A stretch of 64,000 nt of DNA from Thermogemmatispora onikobensis. GTDB lineage: Bacteria > Chloroflexota > Ktedonobacteria > Ktedonobacterales > Ktedonobacteraceae. The stretch lies in contig NZ_BDGT01000004.1 in NCBI RefSeq assembly GCF_001748285.1, positions 62,001 through 126,000 of the forward strand. The letters run 5' to 3'. Below, in pieces: positions 48,983 through 58,642 of this stretch. The position numbers and the translations under genes are program-made. The notes beneath the pieces were generated by a model. It ran no database searches and was not told the DNA's origin. It saw only the letters and a list, made by a program, of their open reading frames with translations. How positions within the stretch are numbered: the stretch's first letter is position 1; each line of letters opens with the position of its first letter.

Positions 48983-49016
48983 CGCCCCTGGCTTGTGCTC
49001 GCAGGCTGATGTGACG

Positions 49017-50081
49017 CTAAGGCTGCTGGCGACGCTCAATTACGAGCAGCCCTCCAAGCAGGTCCTCGCACCAGTAGACCGCCTCCTCCTCCAGTTGCTC
49101 CAGACACCATTTCCCCCAAAACTGGAGTTTAGCGGGTGAGAAGACTTGACGATGCCCATAGCAAGCCTGAGCTTGCTCCTCATAGGGAACGGCAATGAGG
49201 AGGCGACGACGGGTGACCTTGAGCAGCTGGCTCAAGGCCAGTGGCAGCTCGCTCTCTTCCAGATGCTCCAGGAGGTGGATGGCCGTGACGGTATCAAACT
49301 GTCCCAGGCGCAGAAAGGCCGGCTGGCAGAGGTCCTGCTGCTCAAGGCGTAGCTGAGTGGCCAGTCCCAGCGTTTCAGCCAGGAGCGCTGATAAGCGCAG
49401 CGCCTCGGCCCGCCGATCAACGGCGACAATGGACCCCGGCAAGCAGTGACCGCCTTTGGCGACGAGCAGTGGCCAGTAGGCACAGGCACAGCCGACATCA
49501 AGCAGGCTCTTCCCACATAGCAGAGAGTGCAGGCGGCGATAGATGGCAGCAAAGGCAGCAATGGTCTCGCTTCCCTCGTTGTTCTCGATGCTGGTCGCGA
49601 GACTCGCGGGACTTTGAGCGATCCGCTCGCTCAGCTGAGTGAAGGTGTTCAGGGCAAAGAGGCGCCAGGCTCGTAAGGGCGCTGTTGGTTCAAAGGAGAC
49701 AATGAGGGCGTTCAGGACAGCACTAAAGTCGGCTTCGCTCTGCAGCCAGCCACTCCTCACCAACTCCTGTTGAAGATAGTCAACGAGCCGATTATCGCTC
49801 TCCTGCTCACTCAGCCAATGGGCCAGGAGCCGCTCCTCCAGTACAGGCTCCTCTGCCGCCTTCGCCCGCCGGGCAAGCAGAAAATGGGACGTTCGCCGAA
49901 TGCTCCAGCCCTGGCGTAATAGCTGGCGTACAAGTAGCTCTCGCTCATATTCGTCAGCCAGAGCAAGGACGCGCACATTCCCCGCTTTGATGGCCCGGAG
50001 ACGACGCGCTCTCCCGTCTGACCGGCGCTCTCCCTCAGCTCTCTCGCTGGCCTTCTCGATGATTCCCCTCCCTCCTTGCAT
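49017..50081 (-). CDS. SAM-dependent methyltransferase, possible mycofactocin-glycan methyltransferase
   Basis: About 354 aa. The N-terminal 170 residues are helical and not recognised. A class I methyltransferase domain follows, with SAM loop SLLDVGCACAYWPLL (near 218), VAVDRR and the post-I motif FDTVTAIHLLEHLEE. The end has PYEEQAQACYGHRQVFSPAKL and LLGGLLVIER. The arrangement recalls MftM, which methylates the glucose chain of mycofactocin, and the window has mftF; that assignment is tentative, and another small-molecule or glycan methyltransferase is equally possible. I start at ATG 50081 with GGGGTGAG upstream; the longer frame begins with TTG and no ribosome-binding site. Confidence 0.68.
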   Translation of the reverse strand: MQGGRGIIEKASERAEGERRSDGRARRLRAIKAGNVRVLALADEYERELLVRQLLRQGWSIRRTSHFLLARRAKAAEEPVLEERLLAHWLSEQESDNRLVDYLQQELVRSGWLQSEADFSAVLNALIVSFEPTAPLRAWRLFALNTFTQLSERIAQSPASLATSIENNEGSETIAAFAAIYRRLHSLLCGKSLLDVGCACAYWPLLVAKGGHCLPGSIVAVDRRAEALRLSALLAETLGLATQLRLEQQDLCQPAFLRLGQFDTVTAIHLLEHLEESELPLALSQLLKVTRRRLLIAVPYEEQAQACYGHRQVFSPAKLQFWGKWCLEQLEEEAVYWCEDLLGGLLVIERRQQP

Positions 50082-50226
50082 GCTCAGCTCACCCCAATGC
50101 CTCCTCCGATGTTGTCGCTCAGAGGCTGTCTGCTGGGCTGCAGGCCGCAAGGCAATTGATTCTTTCTAGAGAGTAATATCAGTTTAACTACTACAGTAGA
50201 TCTTTGAAGATCAAGCAGAGATGGAC

Positions 50227-50255
50227 TTGATTGACTCACGGGAGTCTGGTATACT
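50227..50255 (+). promoter_or_regulatory. Sigma-70-like promoter with a very long leader
   Basis: TTGATT (50227-50232), 17 bases, TATACT (50250-50255). The next plus-strand gene starts at 50890, about 625 bases away. The leader contains a 15-bp stem with one mismatch (CGCCAGGCCAAGAAG near 50451 with CTTCTTGACCTGGCG near 50482), and the stretch AACCGATCAACCGG near 50786-50799 resembles the LacI-type sites seen elsewhere. Confidence 0.5.
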
Positions 50256-50889
50256 TATCACATACTATCACAGATCCTCAGTACTCTGCTTCCAGAGCGA
50301 AGCACCGGGCACTGAGAGCCTCAGCACGGGCCACTGAGGCTTGCGCTGCAGCGTACGTGTGCCAAGCCCGGGTCAGGCATAGGTACTTCCTCCCACCCTT
50401 CTGAAGCTTTTGACGTGATCAAGGGCAGAGTTCTGTCACTGCCCAGCGGGTCGCCAGGCCAAGAAGGGAGGTGAAGGAAAGCTTCTTGACCTGGCGCCGA
50501 TGCACCTGTGCGGCTGGTAGACCGGTTCTGACGCCTGGCAAGCAGCCTGGGGCCCGTCTCTCTCCTTCACTGCATCAATCTGGCTGAGCACAGGCCAGAG
50601 GAGGGCCTTGCTGATCGAGGAAGCAGTCAACTGTGAGTCGAATCGTCTGACACTCTGCCGTGCTGCCACAGACTGGCATACTCTGCCTGCGTCCATCGCT
50701 GAGCAGCGTCGGCTCCTGCCCTCGGTCAGCTCAGCCGAAGAGCCGCTATTTCCCTTCAGGTTCGTACTGACTGATAGTCATGAGCAACCGATCAACCGGT
50801 AACGGTGAGCAAGCAGGTCTGGCGTCGCAGCCAGATGAGCAGAGCAAGGCTGCTAGTAGGCAAGACTAGTGGCCAGAAAGGATGAGCTT

Positions 50890-52167
50890 ATGGCGACCGC
50901 AACCTCGACGACGCAGGTACGCAATCGCTGGATCATTGTCATCGCAGCCATTGTGATGCAGCTCGCGCTCGGCTCTGTCTACGCCTGGAGCGTCTTCTCC
51001 TCCCAGTTGCAAAAACTCTATGGCTGGGATAACACGCAGGCAACGCTGCCTTTTACGATCGCCATCCTCGTTCTTGGTATTGCCGCGGCCATCGGCGGCT
51101 TCTGGATGGACCGCGTTGGGCCGCGCATTGTAGGAACAACCGCGGCTGTCTGCTACGGCTTAGGTGTCTTTTTGGCTGGTTTCACCGGCAATCAGCTCGC
51201 ACTCCTCTGCCTGGCCTACGGGGTCCTTGGGGGTCTGGGCATGGGTCTTGGCTATATTGTGCCTGTGGCGACCCTGGTCAAGTGGTTCCCCGATAAGCGT
51301 GGCATGGTGACCGGTCTGGCCGTCTTCGGCTTTGGCGGCGGAGCGGTGATTGTCTCGCAGGTAGGGCCGCTGCTGATGAGCGCCTATGGTGGAGGGGTTC
51401 AGGCCCGCGGCATTGGTCCGGCCTTCATGACCCTCGGCATCATCTACCTGATCCTGATTGGTCTCGCCTCCCAGTTCTACGCCAATCCCCCGGCGGGCTA
51501 CCGTCCTGCTGGCTGGACTCCGAGTGCTCAGGTCATCGCCCAGCGGGCCACCCGCGATCTTACTCCGGGCGAGGCGCTGACGCGCTGGCAATGGTATGCG
51601 CTCTGGGGCATTCTGGCCCTCAACGTGACCGCCGGCATCGCCATGATCTCTCAAGCCAAACAGATTGCCCTTGGCGGCGGGGCCCCTGATGCTCTGGCCA
51701 CGCTCTTTGTCAGCCTCATCTCTATCTTCAATGCCTGTGGGCGCTTTGTCTGGGCCTGGCTCTCGGATCTCATCGGGCGTCGCCAGGTTTTTATGATTAT
51801 GTTCGCCCTGCAGGTGGTGCTCTTTCTGCTGATGGCGGTCTTCGTCAAGTCGTTCGCCATCATCCTGGTGCCAGCCTTGCTGGTGGCCCTCTGCTATGGC
51901 GGCGGCTTCGGCACCATGCCAGCCTTCACGGCGGACTACTTCGGTCCGAAAAATTCCGGCTCGATCTACGGTCTGATGCTGACCGCCTGGAGCGCCGGCG
52001 GCGTGCTCGGGCCGATCCTGATCGCCCAGGTCAAGGATCGCACCGGTGGCTACGTCGTGGCCCTGGTGGCTCTGGCCATCATCATGGTTCTGAGCTTCCT
52101 GCTGCCACTCCTCACGCGCCCGCCGCGCATCGAGGTCGAGGCCACGGGTGAGGCCGCTCCAGCATAA
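50890..52167 (+). CDS. OFA-family MFS transporter (oxalate/formate antiporter-like)
   Basis: 425 aa, 12 predicted transmembrane segments. It opens with RWIIVIAAIVMQLALGSVYAWSVFSSQL, the OFA signature, and has DRVGPRIVG after segment two, KWFPDKRGMVTGLAVFGFGGGA in the middle and DLIGRRQVFMIMF in the second half. Family members exchange oxalate for formate or carry other monocarboxylates. ATG 50890 lies seven bases after AAAGGA; the GTG at 50869 is less likely. The molybdopterin oxidoreductase follows on the same strand after 188 bases, suggesting import of oxalate or formate and its oxidation. Confidence 0.9.
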   Translation: MATATSTTQVRNRWIIVIAAIVMQLALGSVYAWSVFSSQLQKLYGWDNTQATLPFTIAILVLGIAAAIGGFWMDRVGPRIVGTTAAVCYGLGVFLAGFTGNQLALLCLAYGVLGGLGMGLGYIVPVATLVKWFPDKRGMVTGLAVFGFGGGAVIVSQVGPLLMSAYGGGVQARGIGPAFMTLGIIYLILIGLASQFYANPPAGYRPAGWTPSAQVIAQRATRDLTPGEALTRWQWYALWGILALNVTAGIAMISQAKQIALGGGAPDALATLFVSLISIFNACGRFVWAWLSDLIGRRQVFMIMFALQVVLFLLMAVFVKSFAIILVPALLVALCYGGGFGTMPAFTADYFGPKNSGSIYGLMLTAWSAGGVLGPILIAQVKDRTGGYVVALVALAIIMVLSFLLPLLTRPPRIEVEATGEAAPA

Positions 52168-52355
52168 GCGAGTTGGACCCGTCAGCCAGGGTACAGGCCA
52201 GCCTGCCGCCAAAGCCCGAAGCCAGAGCGGCTGGTCTGTGCCCCTGTCAGCGAAGGAGAGCGTTCCATCTCTCCTGCCTCTCCTTCCTTGTATAGACTTC
52301 AATCATTGGCAGTATGGGAGCGTCACGACGCTTCAAGAAGAGAAAGGGCGAGGCT

Positions 52356-54623
52356 ATGGCTGCAAGCAAACCCATTGCACCGCATCTGTGGGCCAGTTGG
52401 AAGCCCTTCGGCCTGGGCGAGCGCAAGCCTCATCACTTTACGGAGATCGCGCGCACCATCTGGCAGAATCGGCGCCATCCACTCTACGCCTGGCGCATTC
52501 TGACGCGCGGCTGCTGCGATGGCTGCGCCCTCGGCACCTACGGCATGCATGACTGGACGATGGACGGCATCCATCTGTGCACCATCCGTCTTAATCTACT
52601 GCAGCTGAATACAATGGAAGCGATGCCCTGGGAGCGGCTAACTAACGATTTAGAGAGCCTCAAGCAGCTCTCCAGTCCTCAGCTACGTCAGCTCGGTCGT
52701 CTTCCCTATCCAATGGTACGACGCCGCGGTGAAAGTGGCTTTCGGCGCGTCTCCTGGGACGAAGCGCTCGATCTGATCGCTGAACGTATCCGCGGCACCC
52801 GCCCGGATCGTCTGGCCTTCTATCTGACCTCGCGCGGCATCACCAACGAGGTCTACTATGTCGCCCAGAAGGTGGCCCGCTTCCTGGGCACCAATAATAT
52901 CGATAATGCCGCCCGCGTCTGTCATTCCCCCAGCACAGTCGCCCTCAAGCAGACGTTGGGCGTTGGCGCCTCCTCGGTCTCCTACAAAGATTGGATCGGC
53001 ACCGATCTGCTGATCCTGCTCGGCAGCGATATCGCCAATAACCAGCCGGTGACGACCAAATATCTCTACTACGCGAAAAAAGCCGGCACGCGCATCGTCG
53101 TGATCAATCCCTACAAGGAGCCGGGCCTGACGCGCTACTGGGTGCCCTCGGTCCCCGAGAGCGCCGTCATGGGCACCAGGCTGATGGACGACTTCTTCCA
53201 GGTTTCGACCGGCGGCGACATCGCCTTCCTCAACGGCACCCTGAAGTATCTGATCGAACAAGGCTGGGTCAATAACGACTTCATTGCCCGCCACACCGTG
53301 GGCTGGCCGGAGCTGCAGGCCGAGCTGGCTCAACAAGATTGGGAGACGCTAGAGCGCTACAGCGGCCTGTCGCGCGATGAGATGCGTCGCTTCGCCGAGT
53401 TAATTCACCAGGCGCGCAGCGGCATTCTCATCTGGAGCATGGGTCTGACCCAGCACACCTTCGGCGTCGACAACGTCAAGGCCGTAGTCAATCTGGCCCT
53501 TTCGCAGGGTTGGGTCGGCAAGGAGCACTGCGGCGTCGTACCCATCCGTGGTCACAGCGGCGTCCAGGGTGGAGCCGAGGTCGGCGCCGTGCCAGACCTG
53601 CTGCCAGGCGGAGCCTCCGTCAATAAGCCAGCCGATGTCGAGCGCTTCAGCCAGCTTTGGGGCTTCGAGGTGCCAGAAGGTACAGGGCTGCGCGCCGTTC
53701 AGATGATCGACGCCGCCTATGATGGTGATCTCGATGTGCTCTACTGCAGCGGCGGCAACTTCCTGGAGGTACTGCCTGATCCAGACTACGTGCGCCAGGC
53801 CCTGGAGCGCATCCCGATGCGCGTCCACCAGGATATCTTTGTGACCAGTCAGATGCTGGTTGATCCCGCGGATACAGTCGTGCTCTTGCCCGCCCAAACG
53901 CGCTATGAGCAGCCAGGAGGCGGGACTGAGACCAGCACAGAGCGGCGCATTATCTTTACGCCTGAGATACCCGGACTACGCATCGGCGAGGCGCGCTGCG
54001 AGTGGGAGATCTTCCAGGAGGTCGCCGCCCGCGTCTCTCCCGAGCGCCGCGAGCGCATCGTCTTCCCCAATGCTCAGGCAATCCGCGAGGAAATTGCGCG
54101 CGTGATGCCGCTCTACGCGGGTATCGAGCGTCTCCGTAAGCCGGGCGATCAGGTGCAGTATGGCGGGCGTGTCCTCTACCGCGATGGCCAGTTCAAAACT
54201 GCTGACGGCAAGGCCCATTTCTCCGTGCTGCGTCCGCCCGAGCTGAACCTGCCCGAGGGACGCTTTATGCTCTCAACCCGCCGCGGCAAGCAGTTCAACA
54301 GCCTGATCTATGGCAAAAAGGATACCATGAGCGGGGCCCCGCGCGACAGCCTCTTTATCTCTGCTGAGGATGCCGCCGCCCTGGGCCTGCATCACGGCGA
54401 TCGCGTGCTGGTCAAGAGCGACAACGGCCAGAGCATGCCGTGCCGCATCTTCATCGACGAGATTAAGCCGCGCAACGTGCAAGCCTTCTGGCCGGAATGC
54501 AACGTCCTCCTTCGCCGGCGAGTCTGCGATACCGCCGCCGGCATGCCCGACTACAACGCGATTGTTGAGATCGTGCCTCTGACGACGCCTGCCCTGGCAA
54601 CAGCGAGCAGCAGGAGCCACTAA
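52356..54623 (+). CDS. Molybdopterin oxidoreductase, formate dehydrogenase/YdeP-like
   Basis: 755 aa, cytosolic. A cysteine motif (CCDGCALGTYGMHDW then HLC) near 50-75 is a likely iron-sulfur site. The bis-MGD enzyme fold follows with RVSWDEALDLIAERI, RVCHSPSTVALKQTLG (Cys in the position of the molybdenum ligand), GTDLLILLGSDIANNQPV, PIRGHSGVQGG and the C-terminal dinucleotide-binding domain (FMLSTRRGKQFNSLIY). This is the pattern of the FdhF/YdeP-like alpha-subunit family; formate is the natural guess, reinforced by the OFA transporter, but related enzymes use other substrates. No partner subunits lie next to it. ATG 52356 has AAAGGGCGAGG upstream; 42 bases of extra frame are unlikely to be used. 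Confidence 0.85.
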   Translation: MAASKPIAPHLWASWKPFGLGERKPHHFTEIARTIWQNRRHPLYAWRILTRGCCDGCALGTYGMHDWTMDGIHLCTIRLNLLQLNTMEAMPWERLTNDLESLKQLSSPQLRQLGRLPYPMVRRRGESGFRRVSWDEALDLIAERIRGTRPDRLAFYLTSRGITNEVYYVAQKVARFLGTNNIDNAARVCHSPSTVALKQTLGVGASSVSYKDWIGTDLLILLGSDIANNQPVTTKYLYYAKKAGTRIVVINPYKEPGLTRYWVPSVPESAVMGTRLMDDFFQVSTGGDIAFLNGTLKYLIEQGWVNNDFIARHTVGWPELQAELAQQDWETLERYSGLSRDEMRRFAELIHQARSGILIWSMGLTQHTFGVDNVKAVVNLALSQGWVGKEHCGVVPIRGHSGVQGGAEVGAVPDLLPGGASVNKPADVERFSQLWGFEVPEGTGLRAVQMIDAAYDGDLDVLYCSGGNFLEVLPDPDYVRQALERIPMRVHQDIFVTSQMLVDPADTVVLLPAQTRYEQPGGGTETSTERRIIFTPEIPGLRIGEARCEWEIFQEVAARVSPERRERIVFPNAQAIREEIARVMPLYAGIERLRKPGDQVQYGGRVLYRDGQFKTADGKAHFSVLRPPELNLPEGRFMLSTRRGKQFNSLIYGKKDTMSGAPRDSLFISAEDAAALGLHHGDRVLVKSDNGQSMPCRIFIDEIKPRNVQAFWPECNVLLRRRVCDTAAGMPDYNAIVEIVPLTTPALATASSRSH

Positions 54624-54694
54624 TCAGGCGCTGATCAGCCGCGATCTGATCACCCCGCCAAGCCCAGGCTAGCCAGTGCGCAAGAGAACAAGAG

Positions 54695-54731
54695 GGGCGG
54701 CTGCGGCCCGCAGAACAGGTCACAGCCGCCC
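54695..54731. terminator. GC-rich hairpin between convergent genes
   Basis: GGGCGGCTG (54695-54703) pairs with CAGCCGCCC (54723-54731) around 19 bases, between the oxidoreductase and the GH5 gene. No T run is seen. Confidence 0.35.
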
Positions 54732-54882
54732 GCCCTTCCTCCCGGGGACAGGGAGGCAAGTGCGAGAGCCTCGCGGCTCTCTTAGGAAAGGGAGCCAGGG
54801 TCGGGTACCGCGGTGCTCAAGGGGGTGAAATCTGCTCGCTGCACTCGCTCGCCCGCCGGCTCTCTCCCTGTGTCAGCATCGG

Positions 54883-56268
54883 TCAGCGATTAGCATACTC
54901 CCTGAGAATGTCGTTGAGCGGCTCTCGCTGGATACATTGCTCGAAGCGGAACGACTGGAGCAGGCGATCAAGCTCAGCCTCGCTCAGGCCAGCAAAGAGC
55001 GCAGCAAATTCCCCCAGCAGCGGCTCCGCCAACAGAATGTGGCGCACCAGCCGACGAATCAGCCAGCCCGCCCCAAACGGGAAAGGAGCATAGTCAGGGA
55101 ACTCACGCGCAAAGGTCTCCTCCAGCGGCTGCATGATATGGCGGATCTGCGTATCCAATGTCCCCCAGGTATCGACGCCGAGACGGGCCTTCTTCTCCAG
55201 GAAAGGACGCAGCAGCTCGTTCCAGGGGGAGTCGGGCGCGGTATAGACCAGGCCCTGGAGACCGATATCCTTGTAGGTCCAGATGGACCAGCTCGCTCCA
55301 TAGCGCTGGTAGATCTCCAGCTGATCGCGCAACAACTGATAGCGCATGGCATCGCTCTCTGGCTCGCCGCGGTAGACTGGGCCAAACTCGCCGATCCAGA
55401 TCGGGCTGCCCTTCTCACGCATGAAGGCCGTGCGCTTCAGAAAGACCTCTTCAACAACGCTGGCATCAAAGTACTGGCCATCGGTATAACCCGGGTAGGG
55501 GCCTCCGTGGATGAAACCAGGCTCAGCATAGTCGTGGGCCGTAAAAACCGTATTGGGCCAGAGCTCCTGGAACATGTGAAAATCTTGTGAATAGTGGTTC
55601 CCATCGAAAAAGATGATATGGTGGGGATCGACCGCGCGAATGGCCTCGTAGAGGCGGCGATAGAAGGGCTCAATCAGCTCGCCTGTTGGATCGCCAGGCT
55701 CGTTCATTGGATTGTAGCCCGCTACCCAGGGATGGTCTCGATAATGGCTGGCAAGCGCCTGCCAGAGATGCACCGCTCGATCCTGGAAATGGCGATGCTT
55801 CCAGAACAGCGCCTTGTGCGTCGGATTATCGCTATGCCAGTCCTGGTTTTGGTAGCCCGGCAAAGCGTGCAGATCGAGAATGGTATAAATCCCCTGCTCC
55901 GCACAGAGATTGACCACCCGATCCAGATGCTGGAAGCCCTCTTCTTTGACGACAAAAGGCTCCATATCTGACTCAAAGTGCCGATAGTTGATCGGAATGC
56001 GCACCAGATTGAGCCCGAGCGAGGCAATGAAGCGCGCATCTTCTGGACCAAAGAAGTAGTCCAGGAAGCGGTCAAAGAAGAAGCGATAGCGCTCGGGGCC
56101 AAGCACCTTGTATAAGGCTTCACGCTGCGCCTCCTCATTGGCCGGATAGCCAGTAATGAAGTTCTCCATGTTCATCCAGCCACCCAGGCCGACGCCGCGT
56201 AAGATCACGGGCTGGCCCTCAGCGTTAACAATCTGTGACCCCTGCGTAGTGAGCATACCTGATGTCAT
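54883..56268 (-). CDS. GH5 family glycoside hydrolase, cytosolic
   Basis: 461 aa without a signal peptide or CBM. The (beta/alpha)8 domain begins VILRGVGLGGWMNMENF; the acid/base Glu is in YNPMNEPGDP (near 185) and the nucleophile Glu in IWIGEFGPVY (near 295). An extra C-terminal helical region (about 370-461, WLIRRLVRHILLAEPLLGEF) is unusual. As the last gene of the ABC importer operon and lacking export signals, it probably hydrolyses imported beta-gluco- or manno-oligosaccharides inside the cell. ATG 56268 follows GAAAGGATAAG; seven upstream in-frame residues are not needed. Confidence 0.9.
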   Translation of the reverse strand: MTSGMLTTQGSQIVNAEGQPVILRGVGLGGWMNMENFITGYPANEEAQREALYKVLGPERYRFFFDRFLDYFFGPEDARFIASLGLNLVRIPINYRHFESDMEPFVVKEEGFQHLDRVVNLCAEQGIYTILDLHALPGYQNQDWHSDNPTHKALFWKHRHFQDRAVHLWQALASHYRDHPWVAGYNPMNEPGDPTGELIEPFYRRLYEAIRAVDPHHIIFFDGNHYSQDFHMFQELWPNTVFTAHDYAEPGFIHGGPYPGYTDGQYFDASVVEEVFLKRTAFMREKGSPIWIGEFGPVYRGEPESDAMRYQLLRDQLEIYQRYGASWSIWTYKDIGLQGLVYTAPDSPWNELLRPFLEKKARLGVDTWGTLDTQIRHIMQPLEETFAREFPDYAPFPFGAGWLIRRLVRHILLAEPLLGEFAALFAGLSEAELDRLLQSFRFEQCIQREPLNDILREYANR

Positions 56269-56481
56269 CTTATCCTTTCTCGTTCTCATGGTTGTGACGA
56301 GCCGGGTTTTGCCAGCTCAGCTGTTCGCCTGTCCCTTTGCCTCGGCATTGCCTCCTCTGCCTCGCCTCCCTCTGCCTTGCCGGAGATCGTAGCCTCAGCG
56401 AGGAGGCGACTGCCAGCCTCCCCCGGCTCCAGGAGCGCAATGCTGCCCTGCAATCGCCGCTCCTTTGTCTGTCAGACGGCC

Positions 56482-57465
56482 TCAGCGGCTGAAACCGGCC
56501 AACAAGCCCGTCAGCAGCTGTCGTCTGCCGAAGATATAGAGCAAGAGCATCGGCACCGCCGAGAGGAAGACAGCGGCCATAATGGCAGGCACATCGGCAG
56601 CATACTGCCCCTGGAAGCTCCACAAAGCGAGCGGCAACACGCGCACCTCCGGGCTTTGGGTCAATACCAAGGGAAAGAGGAACCCGTTCCAGACCTGGAT
56701 CGACTCATAAATGGTCACCGTGATCAAGGCCGGGCGCGAGAGTGGAATGACGAGCCGCCAGAGAATCTGCCAATGGCTGGCGCCATCCAGGCGCATCGCC
56801 TCATGCAACTCGGCAGGAATATCACGAATAAAGGTCACCAGTACCAGCACCGACAAAGGTACTCCAAAGGCCACATAGGGCAGGATCAGGGCAAAGAGCG
56901 TATCATAGAGACGCATGCCACTGATGAGGGCATAGATCGGAATGATCACGGCCTGCAAAGGGATGGCCAGACCCAGCAGGAACAGGCTGAAGATGGCTCG
57001 CGTCAGCCGGTTGCGCATGCGCGCGATTGCGTAGGCCGCCGGGACCGAGATCAACAGGATCAGAGCCACACTGATCACCAGCACAAAGAGACTGTTGAGC
57101 AGATACAGGCCAAAGCCATTCTCCCAGACCCTGCTATAGTTTTCCAACGTCGGCTGTGATGGAGGCAGCCAGGGATTATCGAGATAGAAGCCAGCCTGTG
57201 AGCGGAAGCTGCTCATCAGCATGTAGAACAGCGGGTAGAAGGCCACCACAAACCAGAGCAAGCCGCAGAAAGCTGGGATCAGCTCAACCAGCCGACTCGT
57301 CCGGAAAGGCCGCTGTTGGTGCGGGGGCTGCTCCGTCGGCACACGCTTCTTCTCCAGGTCTGCTTCACCGGACGGTGCCGGCGCCACCCTGGCTGCGGCC
57401 CTCATCGGCGCGCTTTGCCCCCCAGCAAAGGGAAGCCCGCTCAGAAGTGCACGGTTCAGCCGCAT
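56482..57465 (-). CDS. ABC sugar transporter permease, MalG-like
   Basis: 327 aa. After a polar N-terminus of about 60 residues come six transmembrane segments and the permease EAA loop EAMRLDGASHWQILWRLVIPLSRPAL, which contacts the ATPase. It is the second permease of a carbohydrate uptake type 1 system. ATG 57465 is preceded by GGAGGCGAGGCG. No ATPase (MsmK/MalK type) is encoded in the operon; a shared one elsewhere is usual for this transporter class. About 60 bases separate it from the upstream permease gene. Confidence 0.92.
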   Translation of the reverse strand: MRLNRALLSGLPFAGGQSAPMRAAARVAPAPSGEADLEKKRVPTEQPPHQQRPFRTSRLVELIPAFCGLLWFVVAFYPLFYMLMSSFRSQAGFYLDNPWLPPSQPTLENYSRVWENGFGLYLLNSLFVLVISVALILLISVPAAYAIARMRNRLTRAIFSLFLLGLAIPLQAVIIPIYALISGMRLYDTLFALILPYVAFGVPLSVLVLVTFIRDIPAELHEAMRLDGASHWQILWRLVIPLSRPALITVTIYESIQVWNGFLFPLVLTQSPEVRVLPLALWSFQGQYAADVPAIMAAVFLSAVPMLLLYIFGRRQLLTGLLAGFSR

Positions 57466-57524
57466 CGCCTCGCCTCCTTCTCTTCTGCTTTCCATTCTTT
57501 CCTTTCCTCTCTCCGCCAGGCCGC

Positions 57525-58451
57525 TCAGAGACCTTCTAGCTGGCTCGACATACGCAAGAAACCGGTCACCCGCAGCAGCAAGAGAGAGAGCGCAATGCCG
57601 CTCGCAGCCAGGACCAGAGCGATGACGCTGCCGTAGCCAACCTGCTCATTCACAAAGGCCGTGACATACATGTGCAACGGCAGGATGCGCGTTGCGTAGC
57701 CTGGCCCGCCGCCAGTCATCACCCAAATCAAATCGAAGTAGGTCAGCGAGCCGGTCAGCATAAAGATTGAAGAAGTGATAATGGTATACTTCAATTGCGG
57801 CAGCGTGATCGAGAAGAACTTACGCAATCTACCGGCCCCATCAAGCTCGGCGACATCATAGAGCTCGCGGGGGATCTGACGTGCACCCGTCATATAGAGT
57901 AGAGAATGGAAGGGAATGAACTGCCAGGCAATGACAATGGCCACAACATAGAAAGCCAGGTTTGGGTCGCCAAGCCAGCCACGCGCCCAAGAAGAGAGGC
58001 CGACGGCGCGCAGGGTCACATTGATCAGGCCGAAATTGGGATCAAGGATCGAGACCCAGGTGATCCCAATCGCCACGGTTGAGAAGAGCAAAGGCAAGAA
58101 GTAGAAGACGCTCAGCACAGCGCGATAACGCTGTTGGCCCGCCATAAAGACCCCGAGCAGCAGACTCAGCGGCGTCTGCAGGACCCAGGTCAGAATCATC
58201 ATCTCGATGGTCAGACCCACAGCGTGCAGCGTCAGCGGATCGGAGAAGAAATGGAGCCAGTTTGCAGGGCCGACCCAGGCCGCCTGGGCAATACCATTCC
58301 AGTTCGTAAAGCTCAGGTACAGGGCCACCAACAGGGGGAAGAGCGCGAACAAAGCATAGAAGCACAGGGCCGGGGCCGTCCACAGGAGCGCCGGCCAGGA
58401 AGCAGGCCCTCTTCTGGTAGGGGCAATGCGTGCGGTCACACTCATACTCAT
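57525..58451 (-). CDS. ABC sugar transporter permease, MalF-like
   Basis: 308 aa with six transmembrane segments (first about 22-44, FYALFALFPLLVALYLSFTNW) and the EAA loop ELYDVAELDGAGRLRKFFSITLPQL. It pairs with the MalG-like permease to form the membrane channel of the oligosaccharide importer. It starts at ATG 58451; a second in-frame ATG follows two codons later. A strong stem-loop lies between it and the upstream binding-protein gene. Confidence 0.92.
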   Translation of the reverse strand: MSMSVTARIAPTRRGPASWPALLWTAPALCFYALFALFPLLVALYLSFTNWNGIAQAAWVGPANWLHFFSDPLTLHAVGLTIEMMILTWVLQTPLSLLLGVFMAGQQRYRAVLSVFYFLPLLFSTVAIGITWVSILDPNFGLINVTLRAVGLSSWARGWLGDPNLAFYVVAIVIAWQFIPFHSLLYMTGARQIPRELYDVAELDGAGRLRKFFSITLPQLKYTIITSSIFMLTGSLTYFDLIWVMTGGGPGYATRILPLHMYVTAFVNEQVGYGSVIALVLAASGIALSLLLLRVTGFLRMSSQLEGL

Positions 58452-58642
58452 GGCTTTAGCCTCAGCTCAACCAACGGAGAACAACAGGTGCTAGCAACGC
58501 CTCCTGGCCTCCCCGACAACGCAGACGATCAGTCAAACGACTGGCGCCCAGAGAAGCGGCCAGCACTCAGCGCTCAGGCAATCCACCCGCTGCGGGTAGC
58601 ATCCAGCAGGCGACAAGGGAGGCACATGGAAGAAAGGATAGA

